From Marinobacter orientalis (lineage in GTDB: Bacteria; Pseudomonadota; Gammaproteobacteria; Pseudomonadales; Oleiphilaceae), in the NCBI RefSeq assembly GCF_004792665.1, contig NZ_SRZX01000001.1, forward strand, positions 1 to 64,000: a stretch of 64,000 nucleotides of DNA, written 5' to 3'. The position numbers and the translations under genes were made by a program. Shown here piece by piece: positions 7,866 to 16,564 of the stretch. Numbering within the stretch: the stretch's first letter is position 1; each line of letters opens with the position of its first letter. Below the pieces are notes generated by a model. It was not told the origin of the DNA. It made no database searches and saw only the letters and a list, made by a program, of their open reading frames with translations.

Positions 7866-9269
7866 TCAGTCGAAGATCTTGCCCGGGTTCATAACCCGGT
7901 TGGGATCGAAGACCTGTTTGATGCCCCTCAGGTAGGCAATCTCAGCAGCGCTGCGGGTGTACTCCAGATACGCCTTCTTGGTCAAGCCAACGCCGTGCTC
8001 GGCAGACACACTGCCCTGGTAGCGTTCGACAATCTCGAAAACCCATTTGTTCACCTGCTGGCATTTCTCGAAGAAATCCTCTTTGGCCATGTCTTCCGGC
8101 TTGAGGATATTCAGATGCAGGTTGCCGTCGCCGATGTGACCGAACCAGATGATTTCGAAATCCGGATAATGCTCGGTCACAACCTTGTCGATTTCCTGCA
8201 AAAACCCGGGAACCCTGGAAACTACCACAGATATATCGTTCTTATACGGGGTGCGCGGCGCAATGGATTCGGAAATGCGCTCGCGCAGCTGCCACAGGTT
8301 CCGGGCCTGGGTTTCGCTCTGGCTGATCACGCCGTCCAGCACCCAGCCATTCTCGACGCACTGTTCAAACAGCGCCATGGCATCGTCCATCACCTGGTCG
8401 GACACTGCCTCGAACTCCATCAGCGCATAGTATGGCGCCTCGGTTTCGAACGGTGCCTGTACCTGGCCATGGGCCAGCACATGGCCCATGGCCTGATGGG
8501 AGAAGAACTCGTAGGCGGTCAGGTCAATCTGCTTCTGGAAAGTCTGCAGCACGTCCATGGTGTTGGTGAGATCGTTCAGACCCAGCACCAGTACGGTGAG
8601 GTTGTCCGGCTTGCGGGACAGCTTCATGGTGGCCTCGGTGATAAAGCCGAGGGTGCCTTCCGCGCCGATAAACAGGTGGCGGAGGTCGTAGCCGGTGTTG
8701 TTCTTCTCCAGGTCCTTGTTCAGGTCAAGGATATCACCCTTACCGGTGACCACCTTGAGGCCGGCGACCCAGTCACGGCTCATGCCATAGCGAATCACCT
8801 TGATACCACCGGCGTTGGTGGACAGGTTGCCGCCCAGCTGGCTTGAGCCCGCAGAAGCAAAATCCACCGGATAATAAAGCCCGTTGTCTTCCGCAAAGTT
8901 CTGCAGCTGTTCGGTCACTACACCTGCCTGACACCGCACGGTGCGGTCGCTGGCGCTGAAGTCGAGGATCTGGTTCATGTTATCAAACGCCACAACCACC
9001 TCGCCGTTGGCGGCCACGGCGCCAGCACTCAGGCCGGTGCGACCACCGGAAGGCACCAGCGCCACCTGGTTGTCATTGGCAAATTTCACCAGTGCCTGAA
9101 CCTGTTCCGTGGTTTTGGGCAAGACAATGGCCACTGGCCGGGGCGGGTAGATCCTGGTCCAGTCCTTGCCGTAATTTTCCAGGTCCGCCGGGTCGGTCAG
9201 AACTTTTCCCGGGGTCTGACCTGCTTCCATGAGGGCTTTAAGGGAGGCAACGATCTGTTCAGAATTCAT
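7866..9269 (-). CDS. FAD-linked dehydrogenase, probable D-2-hydroxyglutarate dehydrogenase
   Basis: A 467-residue flavoprotein of the GlcD/D2HGDH/DLD type. The PCMH FAD domain is marked by LVPSGGRTGLSAGAVA at about 73-88; the C-terminal FAD-oxidase domain carries FGHIGDGNLHLNI near 375 and SAEHGVGLTKK near 416, whose histidines and glutamate bind metal or substrate in characterised relatives. It is divergently arranged with serA. In Pseudomonas, SerA's side reaction makes D-2-hydroxyglutarate from 2-oxoglutarate, and a D2HGDH of this type removes it, feeding electrons to the respiratory chain. The gene position strongly favours that assignment over glycolate or lactate oxidation, but sequence alone does not prove it. 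Confidence 0.85.
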   Translation of the reverse strand: MNSEQIVASLKALMEAGQTPGKVLTDPADLENYGKDWTRIYPPRPVAIVLPKTTEQVQALVKFANDNQVALVPSGGRTGLSAGAVAANGEVVVAFDNMNQILDFSASDRTVRCQAGVVTEQLQNFAEDNGLYYPVDFASAGSSQLGGNLSTNAGGIKVIRYGMSRDWVAGLKVVTGKGDILDLNKDLEKNNTGYDLRHLFIGAEGTLGFITEATMKLSRKPDNLTVLVLGLNDLTNTMDVLQTFQKQIDLTAYEFFSHQAMGHVLAHGQVQAPFETEAPYYALMEFEAVSDQVMDDAMALFEQCVENGWVLDGVISQSETQARNLWQLRERISESIAPRTPYKNDISVVVSRVPGFLQEIDKVVTEHYPDFEIIWFGHIGDGNLHLNILKPEDMAKEDFFEKCQQVNKWVFEIVERYQGSVSAEHGVGLTKKAYLEYTRSAAEIAYLRGIKQVFDPNRVMNPGKIFD

Positions 9270-9449
9270 GGATTATCCGATCTCGCTAGGGGTTATTCAG
9301 GACGCCGGCAGGCGAAGTTGATTCAGGTAGCCTGACGCGCTGTGAAAATCTGCGTTTATGGTATCATACCGCCCCTGTTCTGTGAGCCCGCCCGCCAACA
9401 GCGGCGCTCACAGGTCATTTCATGTGACGAAAGGTTCGGAAGCAAGCCC

Positions 9450-10679
9450 ATGTCAAATACGTCTCTTGAAAAGAGCAAAATCCGCATTCTGCTGCTGGAA
9501 GGCGTACACCAGTCCGCCATTGATACCCTTAATGCCGCGGGTTACACGAACATCGAGTACCTGACGCACTCACTGGCCGAAGACGAGCTGGTCGAAAAAG
9601 TCGCCGATGCTCATTTCGTGGGTATCCGCTCCCGTACCCAGCTGACCGAAAGGGTATTTGACGCTGGCCAGAAACTGGTAGCAGTAGGCTGTTTCTGCAT
9701 CGGCACCAACCAGGTAGACCTCCAGGCAGCAACCCGTCGCGGTATCGCTGTTTTCAACGCGCCCTTTTCCAATACGCGCAGCGTCGCGGAACTGGTTCTT
9801 GCCCAGGCAATTCTTCTGCTTCGCGGTGTGCCTGAAAAAAGCGCCAAAGCCCATCGCGGCGAGTGGCTGAAGTCGGCCAAGGACAGCTACGAAATCCGCG
9901 GCAAGAAACTGGGCATCATCGGTTACGGCAATATCGGCACCCAGTTCAGTGTTCTGGCAGAAGGCCTGGGCATGGATGTGTACTACTACGACGTGGTGTC
10001 CAAGCTGTCCATCGGCAACGCTACCCAGGTAGGGACACTGCAGGAACTGCTGAACACCTGTGACGTGGTCAGTCTCCATGTGCCGGAAACACCGGCTACC
10101 AAGTACATGTTCAAGGCCGAGCAGTTTGCCCAGATGAAACCGGGCAGCATCCTGATGAACGCCTCAAGAGGCACCGTCGTGGACATTGACGCTCTCGTGG
10201 ATGCGCTGAGAAGCGGCAAACTCCTAGGCGCTGCTATTGATGTTTTCCCGGTAGAACCCAAGTCCAATAACGAGGAGTTTATCTCCCCGCTGCGGGAATT
10301 CGACAACGTGATCCTGACACCGCACGTAGGGGGTTCCACCATCGAAGCCCAGGAAAACATTGGCCGCGAAGTGGCGGAAAAGCTGGCCATGTACAGCGAT
10401 AACGGCACCTCCGTGTCTTCCGTGAACTTCCCGGAAGTGGCCCTGCCCTCTCACCCCAATCAGCATCGCCTGCTGCACATTCACGAGAACGTGCCGGGCG
10501 TGATGTCGGAAATCAACCAGGTGTTTTCCGAGAACGGCATCAACATCTGTGGCCAGTACCTGCAAACGACTGAAAACATTGGCTACGTGGTGATTGATGT
10601 TGACAAGGAATACGGCGAACTGGCGCTGGAGAAGCTGTTGAAAGTGAAAGGTACTATCCGCTGCCGCGTACTGTTCTGA
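9450..10679 (+). CDS. serA: D-3-phosphoglycerate dehydrogenase
   Basis: A 409-residue enzyme that starts serine biosynthesis by oxidising 3-phosphoglycerate with NAD. ATG 9450 was chosen because MSNTSLEKSKIRILLLEG matches the E. coli-type SerA start and length; the frame extends further upstream without support. The NAD-binding Rossmann motif is GIIGYGNIGTQ (about 152-162). Catalytic features are ASRGTVVD (Arg) and LTPHVGGSTIEAQENIG (His). A C-terminal ACT domain (about 335-409, RLLHIHENVPGVMSEINQVF) indicates feedback inhibition by serine. A strong intrinsic terminator follows. Confidence 0.97.
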   Translation: MSNTSLEKSKIRILLLEGVHQSAIDTLNAAGYTNIEYLTHSLAEDELVEKVADAHFVGIRSRTQLTERVFDAGQKLVAVGCFCIGTNQVDLQAATRRGIAVFNAPFSNTRSVAELVLAQAILLLRGVPEKSAKAHRGEWLKSAKDSYEIRGKKLGIIGYGNIGTQFSVLAEGLGMDVYYYDVVSKLSIGNATQVGTLQELLNTCDVVSLHVPETPATKYMFKAEQFAQMKPGSILMNASRGTVVDIDALVDALRSGKLLGAAIDVFPVEPKSNNEEFISPLREFDNVILTPHVGGSTIEAQENIGREVAEKLAMYSDNGTSVSSVNFPEVALPSHPNQHRLLHIHENVPGVMSEINQVFSENGINICGQYLQTTENIGYVVIDVDKEYGELALEKLLKVKGTIRCRVLF

Positions 10680-10702
10680 TTCGGACCGCTTCGGGAATAA
10701 TG

Positions 10703-10738
10703 AAAGCCGGGGCCCACCTACAGGCCCCGGCTTTTTTT
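10703..10738 (+). terminator. Intrinsic terminator of serA
   Basis: Perfect 12-bp stem aaagccggggcc / ggccccggcttt with an 8-base loop and a run of seven T, 23 bases after the serA stop. Confidence 0.92.
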
Positions 10739-10828
10739 AGCGTTCTGGCCTTGAGATGGCATCAAATGCATCCATGATAGAAGGGTAAGCTTTTAAACTG
10801 CATCACTCATCTACTCAAGGAGCATCCC

Positions 10829-11113
10829 ATGTCACTGAAGGAATCACTGCAGAAGAAACTGGAGACGCAGACCGAATACTGGAGCAAACAGATCGAGAAG
10901 CTGCAGGCCGACGCTGAAGAGAAAAAGGCAAAAGCCGAAGATGAGCAGGCCGAAGCCGAAATCCAGAAAGACTTTTCCCAGCGCATTCAGGAACTGGAAG
11001 ACAACGTTAATGAAGCGCGCAAAAAGATGTCTGAAGTGCGGGATTCAGGGGAAGAGCACCTGAAGGACCTCAAGGAAAAGATTGAAGGTTGGCTGCCGGG
11101 CGACAGAAAGTAA
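10829..11113 (+). CDS. Small coiled-coil protein, unknown function
   Basis: A 94-residue, highly charged protein made almost wholly of Lys, Glu, Asp, Ala and Gln, with heptad spacing from residue 2 to about 88 (LQKKLETQTEYWSKQIEKLQ onward), so a long alpha-helical coiled coil is expected. It has no signal peptide, cysteine or known catalytic motif. The start is well supported by AAGGAGC 7 bases before ATG 10829. It is a single gene with its own terminator, between serA and the OmpA-type lipoprotein. It resembles small stress-associated coiled-coil proteins (sll1863-like) only in general character. Confidence 0.75.
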   Translation: MSLKESLQKKLETQTEYWSKQIEKLQADAEEKKAKAEDEQAEAEIQKDFSQRIQELEDNVNEARKKMSEVRDSGEEHLKDLKEKIEGWLPGDRK

Positions 11114-11138
11114 CCGGATGCCGGCTGCAAGGCAATGA

Positions 11139-11178
11139 AAAGCCCGGTATCGCGCTGGTCGTGATACCGGGCTTTTTT
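11139..11178. terminator. Bidirectional intrinsic terminator
   Basis: A 13-bp stem aaagcccggtatc / gataccgggcttt with a 10-base loop and T-tracts on both strands, between the plus-strand coiled-coil gene and the minus-strand OmpA-family gene that ends at 11180. Confidence 0.88.
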
Positions 11179-11179
11179 G

Positions 11180-11836
11180 TTACTGCATCGGAACCAGTGT
11201 CAGCTCAACGCGGCGATTCTGTTCGCGGCCAGATGCGGTATCGTTGGAGGCAATCGGATAGCGCGGACCATAGCCCACCGCCCGGGTGCGCTTGGGCTCA
11301 ATACCCTGGTTCAACAGGAAGTCCCGCACTGAGCTTGCACGACGCTCACTCAGCAACTGGTTGTAATCCCGTGAGCCAGTACTGTCGGTGTGGCCTTCGA
11401 TCTGGATAATGGTCTTGTCATACTCTTTCAGCACAAGTGCGACTGATTCCAGCGTATCGCTGAACGACGGCTTGATGGAAGACTGGTCCACGTCAAAGGT
11501 GATATTGCCGGGCATGACCAGTTCAATCTTGTCACCATTGCGCACCACGCGCACCCCGGAGCCTTCGAGCTTGCGACGCAGCTCAGCTTCCTGCTTGTCC
11601 ATGTAATAGCCAATACCACCGCCAATCGCAGCGCCGGATGCAGCGCCAATCAATGCGCCCTTGCCGCGGTCACTGCTGCTGGAGGTGGCGGCTCCAACGG
11701 CGGCGCCACCAAGGGCACCAATAATACTGCCTTTGGTCGCACTCGACGTTTTCTCTTCCCCGGTGTAAGGGTCATATGTCATACAGCCGCCCAAACCAAT
11801 AGTGGCGACAGCAAAAGCAACAATTGTTTTCTTCAC
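11180..11836 (-). CDS. OmpA-family outer-membrane lipoprotein (glycine zipper plus OmpA domain)
   Basis: A 218-residue protein. A lipoprotein signal with the lipobox LGGC puts the lipidated Cys at 18. Residues about 36-78 form a glycine-zipper region (GSIIGALGGAAVGAATSSSS … GAASGAAIGGGIGYYMD) that probably inserts in the membrane. The C-terminal half is an OmpA/MotB peptidoglycan-binding domain: FDVDQSSIKPSF, IEGHTDSTGSRDYNQLLSER and VGYGPRYPIASNDTASGREQNRRVE. The layout matches YiaD-like proteins. It probably ties the outer membrane to peptidoglycan. Confidence 0.93.
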   Translation of the reverse strand: MKKTIVAFAVATIGLGGCMTYDPYTGEEKTSSATKGSIIGALGGAAVGAATSSSSDRGKGALIGAASGAAIGGGIGYYMDKQEAELRRKLEGSGVRVVRNGDKIELVMPGNITFDVDQSSIKPSFSDTLESVALVLKEYDKTIIQIEGHTDSTGSRDYNQLLSERRASSVRDFLLNQGIEPKRTRAVGYGPRYPIASNDTASGREQNRRVELTLVPMQ

Positions 11837-11880
11837 GGTATTCTCCAGAGTCTTTCCACGGTATGACTTTCTACGGCACG

Positions 11881-12918
11881 TTACCGTACTGCTTTGCCCT
11901 GACTGGTCTCTGACAGAGCCCGGTCCTGGTCGTTTTTAAAGGTATCCACAATGGTGTTGAATACCGTTGCCTGCAAATCCTGTGCTTCGTTTACCAAGTG
12001 ATGACGCCCATCCGGTATACGGAGTTCCTCGACCGTGGCAAATTTATTACGGATAATCCGCAGATTGTGCTGCCAGTCGACGGTCAGGTCTTTCTCTCCC
12101 TGCACCACAGTAACCGGGAAATTTACCGGACGGGAAGACTCGATATGGGGCACCCACTGCCTCAGCGCCGACACCCAGTCTACGTGGACGGCCCTTGCCT
12201 GAAGCGGATCATGCTCCTTCAGGAAGGTCAGAAAACGCGAGTTGCCACTATTGGCACCAAAGACCCGGGCCCACCGTGAAACAAACGGCTTGAACAGACT
12301 GTGGAGTATTTTCGCCCCCAGCCAGCCCATCGGTCGTATCAGGGGTGCCAGCAACACAACCCGGCGGAAGTCCGACGTTTCGGTGGTATGGTGATTAGTC
12401 AGCAGATAATCAATCAGAATGCCACCGCCGGTGCTCTGCCCCACCGCATACCACGGCACCCTCACCTTGTCTCTAACCCTGGCCATCACGTCTGTCAGCA
12501 CCGCCTGATACTCCAGGAAACTGCCAATAGCCGCCGGCGTCCCGCTGGACAGCCCGTGGCCTGGCTGATCATAGGCCAGCACATCAAATCCCGCCCCCAG
12601 GCAACGATCAATCAGCTGACTGTACAGTCCCACGTGGTCAAAGTAGCCATGCAGGATAAACACGGTGCCTCTGGGCCGGGCTTTCTCAGGTAACTGGAAA
12701 TAGTGGACCACTACCTGGTGCCGGTCTGCCATCACGTAGCCCTGGTGATAGGACACATCCGGGTGCTCTACCCAGAGATCCAGGCCGTAAAACCGGCAGT
12801 AGGCAACCATATCATCGCCGAGCATTTCCCGGCGCCGGGGATCGAATGGCTTCAGTCTTTCCAGCAACGATGCCCTGTTCCAGTCCGGAATTTCTATGGT
12901 ATCTGTTTTCCAGTACAC
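11881..12918 (-). CDS. Alpha/beta hydrolase (serine aminopeptidase S33 / lysophospholipase-like)
   Basis: A 345-residue cytosolic alpha/beta hydrolase. Visible elements are the oxyanion segment FILHGYFDHVGLY, AYDQPGHGLSSG, the nucleophile elbow GQSTGG (G-x-S-x-G), an Asp in GEKDLTVDW and a His in DGRHHLVNEA, which together give a Ser-Asp-His triad. The family cleaves monoacylglycerols, lysophospholipids or similar esters; the substrate is not determined. The start at 12918 is GTG with a weak ribosome site. It is divergent from the other alpha/beta hydrolase that begins at 13117. Confidence 0.88.
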   Translation of the reverse strand: MYWKTDTIEIPDWNRASLLERLKPFDPRRREMLGDDMVAYCRFYGLDLWVEHPDVSYHQGYVMADRHQVVVHYFQLPEKARPRGTVFILHGYFDHVGLYSQLIDRCLGAGFDVLAYDQPGHGLSSGTPAAIGSFLEYQAVLTDVMARVRDKVRVPWYAVGQSTGGGILIDYLLTNHHTTETSDFRRVVLLAPLIRPMGWLGAKILHSLFKPFVSRWARVFGANSGNSRFLTFLKEHDPLQARAVHVDWVSALRQWVPHIESSRPVNFPVTVVQGEKDLTVDWQHNLRIIRNKFATVEELRIPDGRHHLVNEAQDLQATVFNTIVDTFKNDQDRALSETSQGKAVR

Positions 12919-13116
12919 GTAGAGTTAAACGCCTGTTATTAATAGGTACGAACGCGACAGTACGAAAGTGACAAAATGATGGCCGCCAAGAGCCTGACCG
13001 TTAGGTTAGCACACCATAACGCCTTTTAGACCGTTAAAGCGGTGTCACCGGAGCGATTGCTATTACAGTCCGGGCCGCCTGTGTTATTTCGCGCCGATCC
13101 AATCCCGGAGAGAATC

Positions 13117-14010
13117 ATGATACAAGCTGCACTGGAAACCGGACTGCGCCAGACCATGACCCGGCTGGTCCGGCCCCTGCTGCATCCCGCCGTTCCGGTC
13201 AAGCTTCAGCGCAGCCTGGTAAGCAAAGCCTATCTGACCTCGATACCGCCCCGGGGCACCCGCTTTGAAGACTTTGAAGCCGAGGACCTTGCCATAACGA
13301 AGGTATGCCACAGCGAAAATCCGAGCGGTGTCGTGCTGTATTTTCACGGGGGTGGTTATATCATCGGCTCTCCGCGAACCCACCGGGGCATTAGCGGCCA
13401 CCTGGCCAGAGCCAGTGGCACTATGGTGATCGTTCCTGACTACCGGCTCGCTCCCGAAAACCCTTACCCGGCAGCGCTGGACGATGCCGAAACCGTTTAT
13501 CTCGCCCTGCTCGATGAGGGGCATCCGCCAGCATCACTCAGCCTTGCCGGCGACTCCGCTGGCGGCGGGCTGGCCATCGCGCTTGCCATGCGCCTGCGGG
13601 ACAAAGGTTTGCCCTTGCCCTCATCGCTGATGGTCATGTCGCCCTGGACTGACCTCTCCAATGCCCGACTCTACTCTGCGGAATACGAACCGGTTCTGCA
13701 AAGACCCTGGATTGACAAGGCCGCCCGGCTGTACTGTGGTAGCGAGCCTGCCTCCAATCCTTACATTTCTCCGGTTTACGGCGATCTGTCAGGCCTGCCA
13801 CCTCTGCTGATTCAGGTTGGCAGCCAGGAAATCCTGCTGAACGACGCCCGGCGTCTGGCGGATGCCGCCAGTCAGAGCTGCGTTGATAACCGGCTGGAAA
13901 TCTATAACAGTCTATGGCACGTGTTCCAGGTGCATGCCGGGCAACTGAGCCGGGCAACCCGGGCACTGGAAACTGCAGGGCAATTTATCCGGCAGCACTT
14001 ATCAACCTGA
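13117..14010 (+). CDS. Alpha/beta hydrolase, hormone-sensitive-lipase (HSL/GDXG) family
   Basis: A 297-residue carboxylesterase of bacterial family IV. ATG 13117 has GGAGAG at 13107-13112; the frame extends to 13042 without a site. It shows the oxyanion motif YFHGGGYIIGS, the nucleophile motif GDSAGGG, a probable acid residue in LIQVGSQEILLND (a Glu stands where Asp is usual) and a catalytic His in SLWHVFQ. It most likely hydrolyses short to medium acyl esters. The start is preceded by about 200 bases of promoter space shared with the divergent S33-like hydrolase. Confidence 0.9.
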   Translation: MIQAALETGLRQTMTRLVRPLLHPAVPVKLQRSLVSKAYLTSIPPRGTRFEDFEAEDLAITKVCHSENPSGVVLYFHGGGYIIGSPRTHRGISGHLARASGTMVIVPDYRLAPENPYPAALDDAETVYLALLDEGHPPASLSLAGDSAGGGLAIALAMRLRDKGLPLPSSLMVMSPWTDLSNARLYSAEYEPVLQRPWIDKAARLYCGSEPASNPYISPVYGDLSGLPPLLIQVGSQEILLNDARRLADAASQSCVDNRLEIYNSLWHVFQVHAGQLSRATRALETAGQFIRQHLST

Positions 14011-14022
14011 GCCAACAGGCTG

Positions 14023-14325
14023 TCAACCTGAGTCGGAGGCTTGCCGACCGCAGATGATATCGGGAAGCGATACCTCTCCACGAATCAGCGCTTCCTTCTG
14101 CCTGCGCGGCCACTGTTTAAGCTGCCACTCCAGTTTTGAAGCCATAGCTCTGTCGCCTGTTTCGGCGGTAAAAGCCAGTTCAAGCGGGCCCTTGCCCCGC
14201 AAACTACGGGCACCTTTGGGCGCACCAGCCTGATGCTCGCCAAAACGTCGCTCCACATCGGTGGTGATTCCCGTGTAGAGGGCCCCTTTGGCCGTTCGTA
14301 CCATATAGATGAACCACTGACTCAT
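14023..14325 (-). CDS. GIY-YIG nuclease-superfamily protein (UPF0213 / YhbQ-like)
   Basis: A 100-residue stand-alone GIY-YIG domain. The GIY-YIG motif is represented by FIYMVRTAKGALYTGITTD, followed by the conserved Arg/His helix (VERRFGEHQAG) and the metal-site Glu in KLEWQLKQWPRRQKEALI. The family is assumed to be a structure-specific nuclease; the cellular role of UPF0213 members is not settled. It is convergent with the HSL-type hydrolase (12-base gap). Confidence 0.9.
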   Translation of the reverse strand: MSQWFIYMVRTAKGALYTGITTDVERRFGEHQAGAPKGARSLRGKGPLELAFTAETGDRAMASKLEWQLKQWPRRQKEALIRGEVSLPDIICGRQASDSG

Positions 14326-14442
14326 ACTGACACTGCTCTGCCTCTGTTCCGGGTGCTACGCTATCGGATCCAGGGGCCCGGCACAATGAGGCGCGCTAAC
14401 AGCATTAATTCCATCCCACGGCCGGACTTCACAAACCTCTTT

Positions 14443-14460
14443 TATATCGTATACAATATC
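14443..14460. promoter_or_regulatory. Candidate GntR operator in front of the 4-hydroxyproline operon
   Basis: TATATCGTATACAATATC is a near-perfect palindrome centred on GTATAC (14449-14454), 72 bases before the epimerase start. Very similar sequences precede the other three transcription units of the hydroxyproline island (18911-18934, 18970-18987, 27261-27277). Assignment to the local GntR/FCD regulator is inference from position and recurrence. Confidence 0.6.
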
Positions 14461-14531
14461 TAGAGTGAAGGGAGTCCCGGGAAAATAAACGCCCGTTCCA
14501 CCCAATGATCCAGAACAATCGAAGGTGCCCC

Positions 14532-15467
14532 ATGAAACGAGTGCGTGTCATCGATTCCCATGCAGGGGGCGAACCTACAAGGCTGGTACTGGAAGGTTTT
14601 CCCGCCTTGCCCGGAAAAACCATGCTGGAAAAACGCGCAGCACTGCACTCCTCACATGATCACTGGCGACGTGCCTGCATGCTTGAGCCACGGGGGCACG
14701 ATGTATTGGTAGGGGCACTCTACTGCGAGCCCGAAGCCCTGGATGCATCGTGTGGCGTCATTTTCTTCAACAACAGTGGCTACCTGGGCATGTGTGGCCA
14801 CGGCACGATTTGCCTGGTCGCTTCCCTGTATTATCTGGAACTTATTTCTCCGGGCCTGCACAAGATTGACACACCCGTGGGGCCCATCGAGGCGACCCTG
14901 CATGATGACGGTACCGTGACGGTACGTAACGTGCTCGCTTACCGGTACCGCAAGCAAGTGCCAGTCGAGGTTCCGGGTTTTGGGCTTGTGCACGGTGATA
15001 TTGCCTGGGGAGGCAACTGGTTCTTCCTGATCAGCGACCACAATCAATCGCTGGTACTCGATAACGTCGAAGCGCTGACTGACTTTACCTGGGCAGTTCG
15101 CCAGGCTCTGGAAGCGTCTTTCATCACCGGCGATAACGGCGGCCTGATCGATCATATCGAACTTTTCGCAGACGACACCGCAGCAGACAGTCGAAACTTC
15201 GTTCTGTGTCCGGGAAAAGCTTACGACCGCTCTCCTTGCGGCACCGGCACCAGCGCCAAGCTCGCCTGCCTGGCCGCCGATGGCAAACTGGCACCTCGCG
15301 AGACTTGGGTACAGGCCAGCATCTGTGGCAGTCAGTTCGAGGGGCATTATGAATGGGAAGGCGACCGCATTCGCCCCTACATCAAGGGAAGTGCCTACCT
15401 GAGCGCGGACAGCACTTTACTGATTGATGAGCGGGACCCCTTTGCCTGGGGCATCACAGCGTCATAA
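14532..15467 (+). CDS. 4-hydroxyproline 2-epimerase (proline racemase family)
   Basis: A 311-residue enzyme of the proline racemase superfamily, started at ATG 14532 ([19 protein letters not shown], the family start). Both catalytic cysteines are present: Cys88 in GMCGHGTI and Cys236 in RSPCGTGTS, the Cys/Cys pattern of reversible epimerases. With a deaminase, a semialdehyde dehydrogenase and a D-amino-acid dehydrogenase nearby, conversion of trans-4-hydroxy-L-proline to cis-4-hydroxy-D-proline is much more likely than proline racemisation. It is first in a three-gene plus-strand operon with a candidate GntR site upstream. Confidence 0.93.
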   Translation: MKRVRVIDSHAGGEPTRLVLEGFPALPGKTMLEKRAALHSSHDHWRRACMLEPRGHDVLVGALYCEPEALDASCGVIFFNNSGYLGMCGHGTICLVASLYYLELISPGLHKIDTPVGPIEATLHDDGTVTVRNVLAYRYRKQVPVEVPGFGLVHGDIAWGGNWFFLISDHNQSLVLDNVEALTDFTWAVRQALEASFITGDNGGLIDHIELFADDTAADSRNFVLCPGKAYDRSPCGTGTSAKLACLAADGKLAPRETWVQASICGSQFEGHYEWEGDRIRPYIKGSAYLSADSTLLIDERDPFAWGITAS

Positions 15468-15585
15468 CCGCTTTTCCGAAGAGATACATTGGCAGTCTGT
15501 TCAAACATCTGGCACCGATCGTTTTTTGCTGTCGAACACGGTGCTCAACCTTGGTATCAACGAAGTCGATCAACAGGAAACGATT

Positions 15586-16533
15586 ATGAGCGATAATATT
15601 TTTACCGGGTGCATTCCTGCGTTAATGACTCCCTGCACCGGCGAGCGCCAGCCTGATTTCGATGCTCTGGTCGCCAAAGGCCGCGAACTGGTGGATATCG
15701 GCATGAGTGGCGTCGTCTACTGCGGCTCCATGGGAGACTGGCCACTACTGACGGAAGCTCAGCGCCAGGAGGGTGTTGCACGCCTGGTCGAGGCCGGCGT
15801 ACCAACCATAGTCGGTACCGGCGCAGTCAACACCAGAGAAGCTGTGTCCCATGCTACCCATGCAGCCCGGGTTGGCGCCCAGGGTCTTATGGTCATTCCT
15901 CGTGTACTCTCACGCGGAAGTTCTACGATTGCGCAGAAAGCTCACTTCTCAGCCATTCTGGAAGCTGCATCCAAGCTGCCGGCGGTTATTTACAACAGTC
16001 CCTACTATGGCTTTGCCACCCGCGCTGACCTGTTTTTTGAATTGCGCAATCAGTATCCCAACCTTATTGGATTCAAAGAGTTCGGCGGAGCTGACGACCT
16101 CCGCTATGCGGCCGAAAACATCACTTACGAGGATGATGATGTAACCCTGATGGTGGGTGTTGACACCACTGTTTATCACGGTTTCGTCAACTGCGGTGCC
16201 ACTGGTGCTATCACCGGCATTGGCAACGCGCTCCCCCGGGAGGTATTGCAACTCGTTTCTCTCAGCAGGGAGGCCGCCAAAGGCGATGTCGAAGCACGAC
16301 GTCTGGCCAAAGAGCTTGAAGAGGCGCTTGGTGTTCTCTCCTCGTTTGACGAGGGCGGTGATCTGGTTCTCTATTACAAGCATCTGATGGTTCTCAACGG
16401 AGACACTGAGTACTCCCTGCATTTCAACAAAACCGATGTTCTCAGCGACGCACAGCGCAACTATGCGGAAACTCAGTACGCGCTGTTCCGTAACTGGTAC
16501 TCGAACTGGTCTGCCTCGCTAGACGAAGCCTAG
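15586..16533 (+). CDS. DapA-family lyase, probable 1-pyrroline-4-hydroxy-2-carboxylate deaminase
   Basis: A 315-residue member of the dihydrodipicolinate synthase/N-acetylneuraminate lyase family, started at ATG 15586 (CAGGAA 8 bases upstream); the frame runs much further upstream, over the end of the epimerase gene, without a ribosome site. The Schiff-base Lys164 lies in IGFKEF and the conserved Tyr136 in VIYNSPYYG. In the hydroxyproline pathway this family removes ammonia and water from 1-pyrroline-4-hydroxy-2-carboxylate to give 2-oxoglutarate semialdehyde. Its place between epimerase and semialdehyde dehydrogenase supports that role. Confidence 0.9.
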   Translation: MSDNIFTGCIPALMTPCTGERQPDFDALVAKGRELVDIGMSGVVYCGSMGDWPLLTEAQRQEGVARLVEAGVPTIVGTGAVNTREAVSHATHAARVGAQGLMVIPRVLSRGSSTIAQKAHFSAILEAASKLPAVIYNSPYYGFATRADLFFELRNQYPNLIGFKEFGGADDLRYAAENITYEDDDVTLMVGVDTTVYHGFVNCGATGAITGIGNALPREVLQLVSLSREAAKGDVEARRLAKELEEALGVLSSFDEGGDLVLYYKHLMVLNGDTEYSLHFNKTDVLSDAQRNYAETQYALFRNWYSNWSASLDEA

Positions 16534-16564
16534 AAAGACCTCTGTCCCTGAAAAGGAGAAGAGC

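Noticed and set aside
15424..15585. 54-codon extension of the DapA-type gene
   Set aside because: It overlaps the epimerase end, lacks a ribosome site, and the remaining 315 residues match family length.
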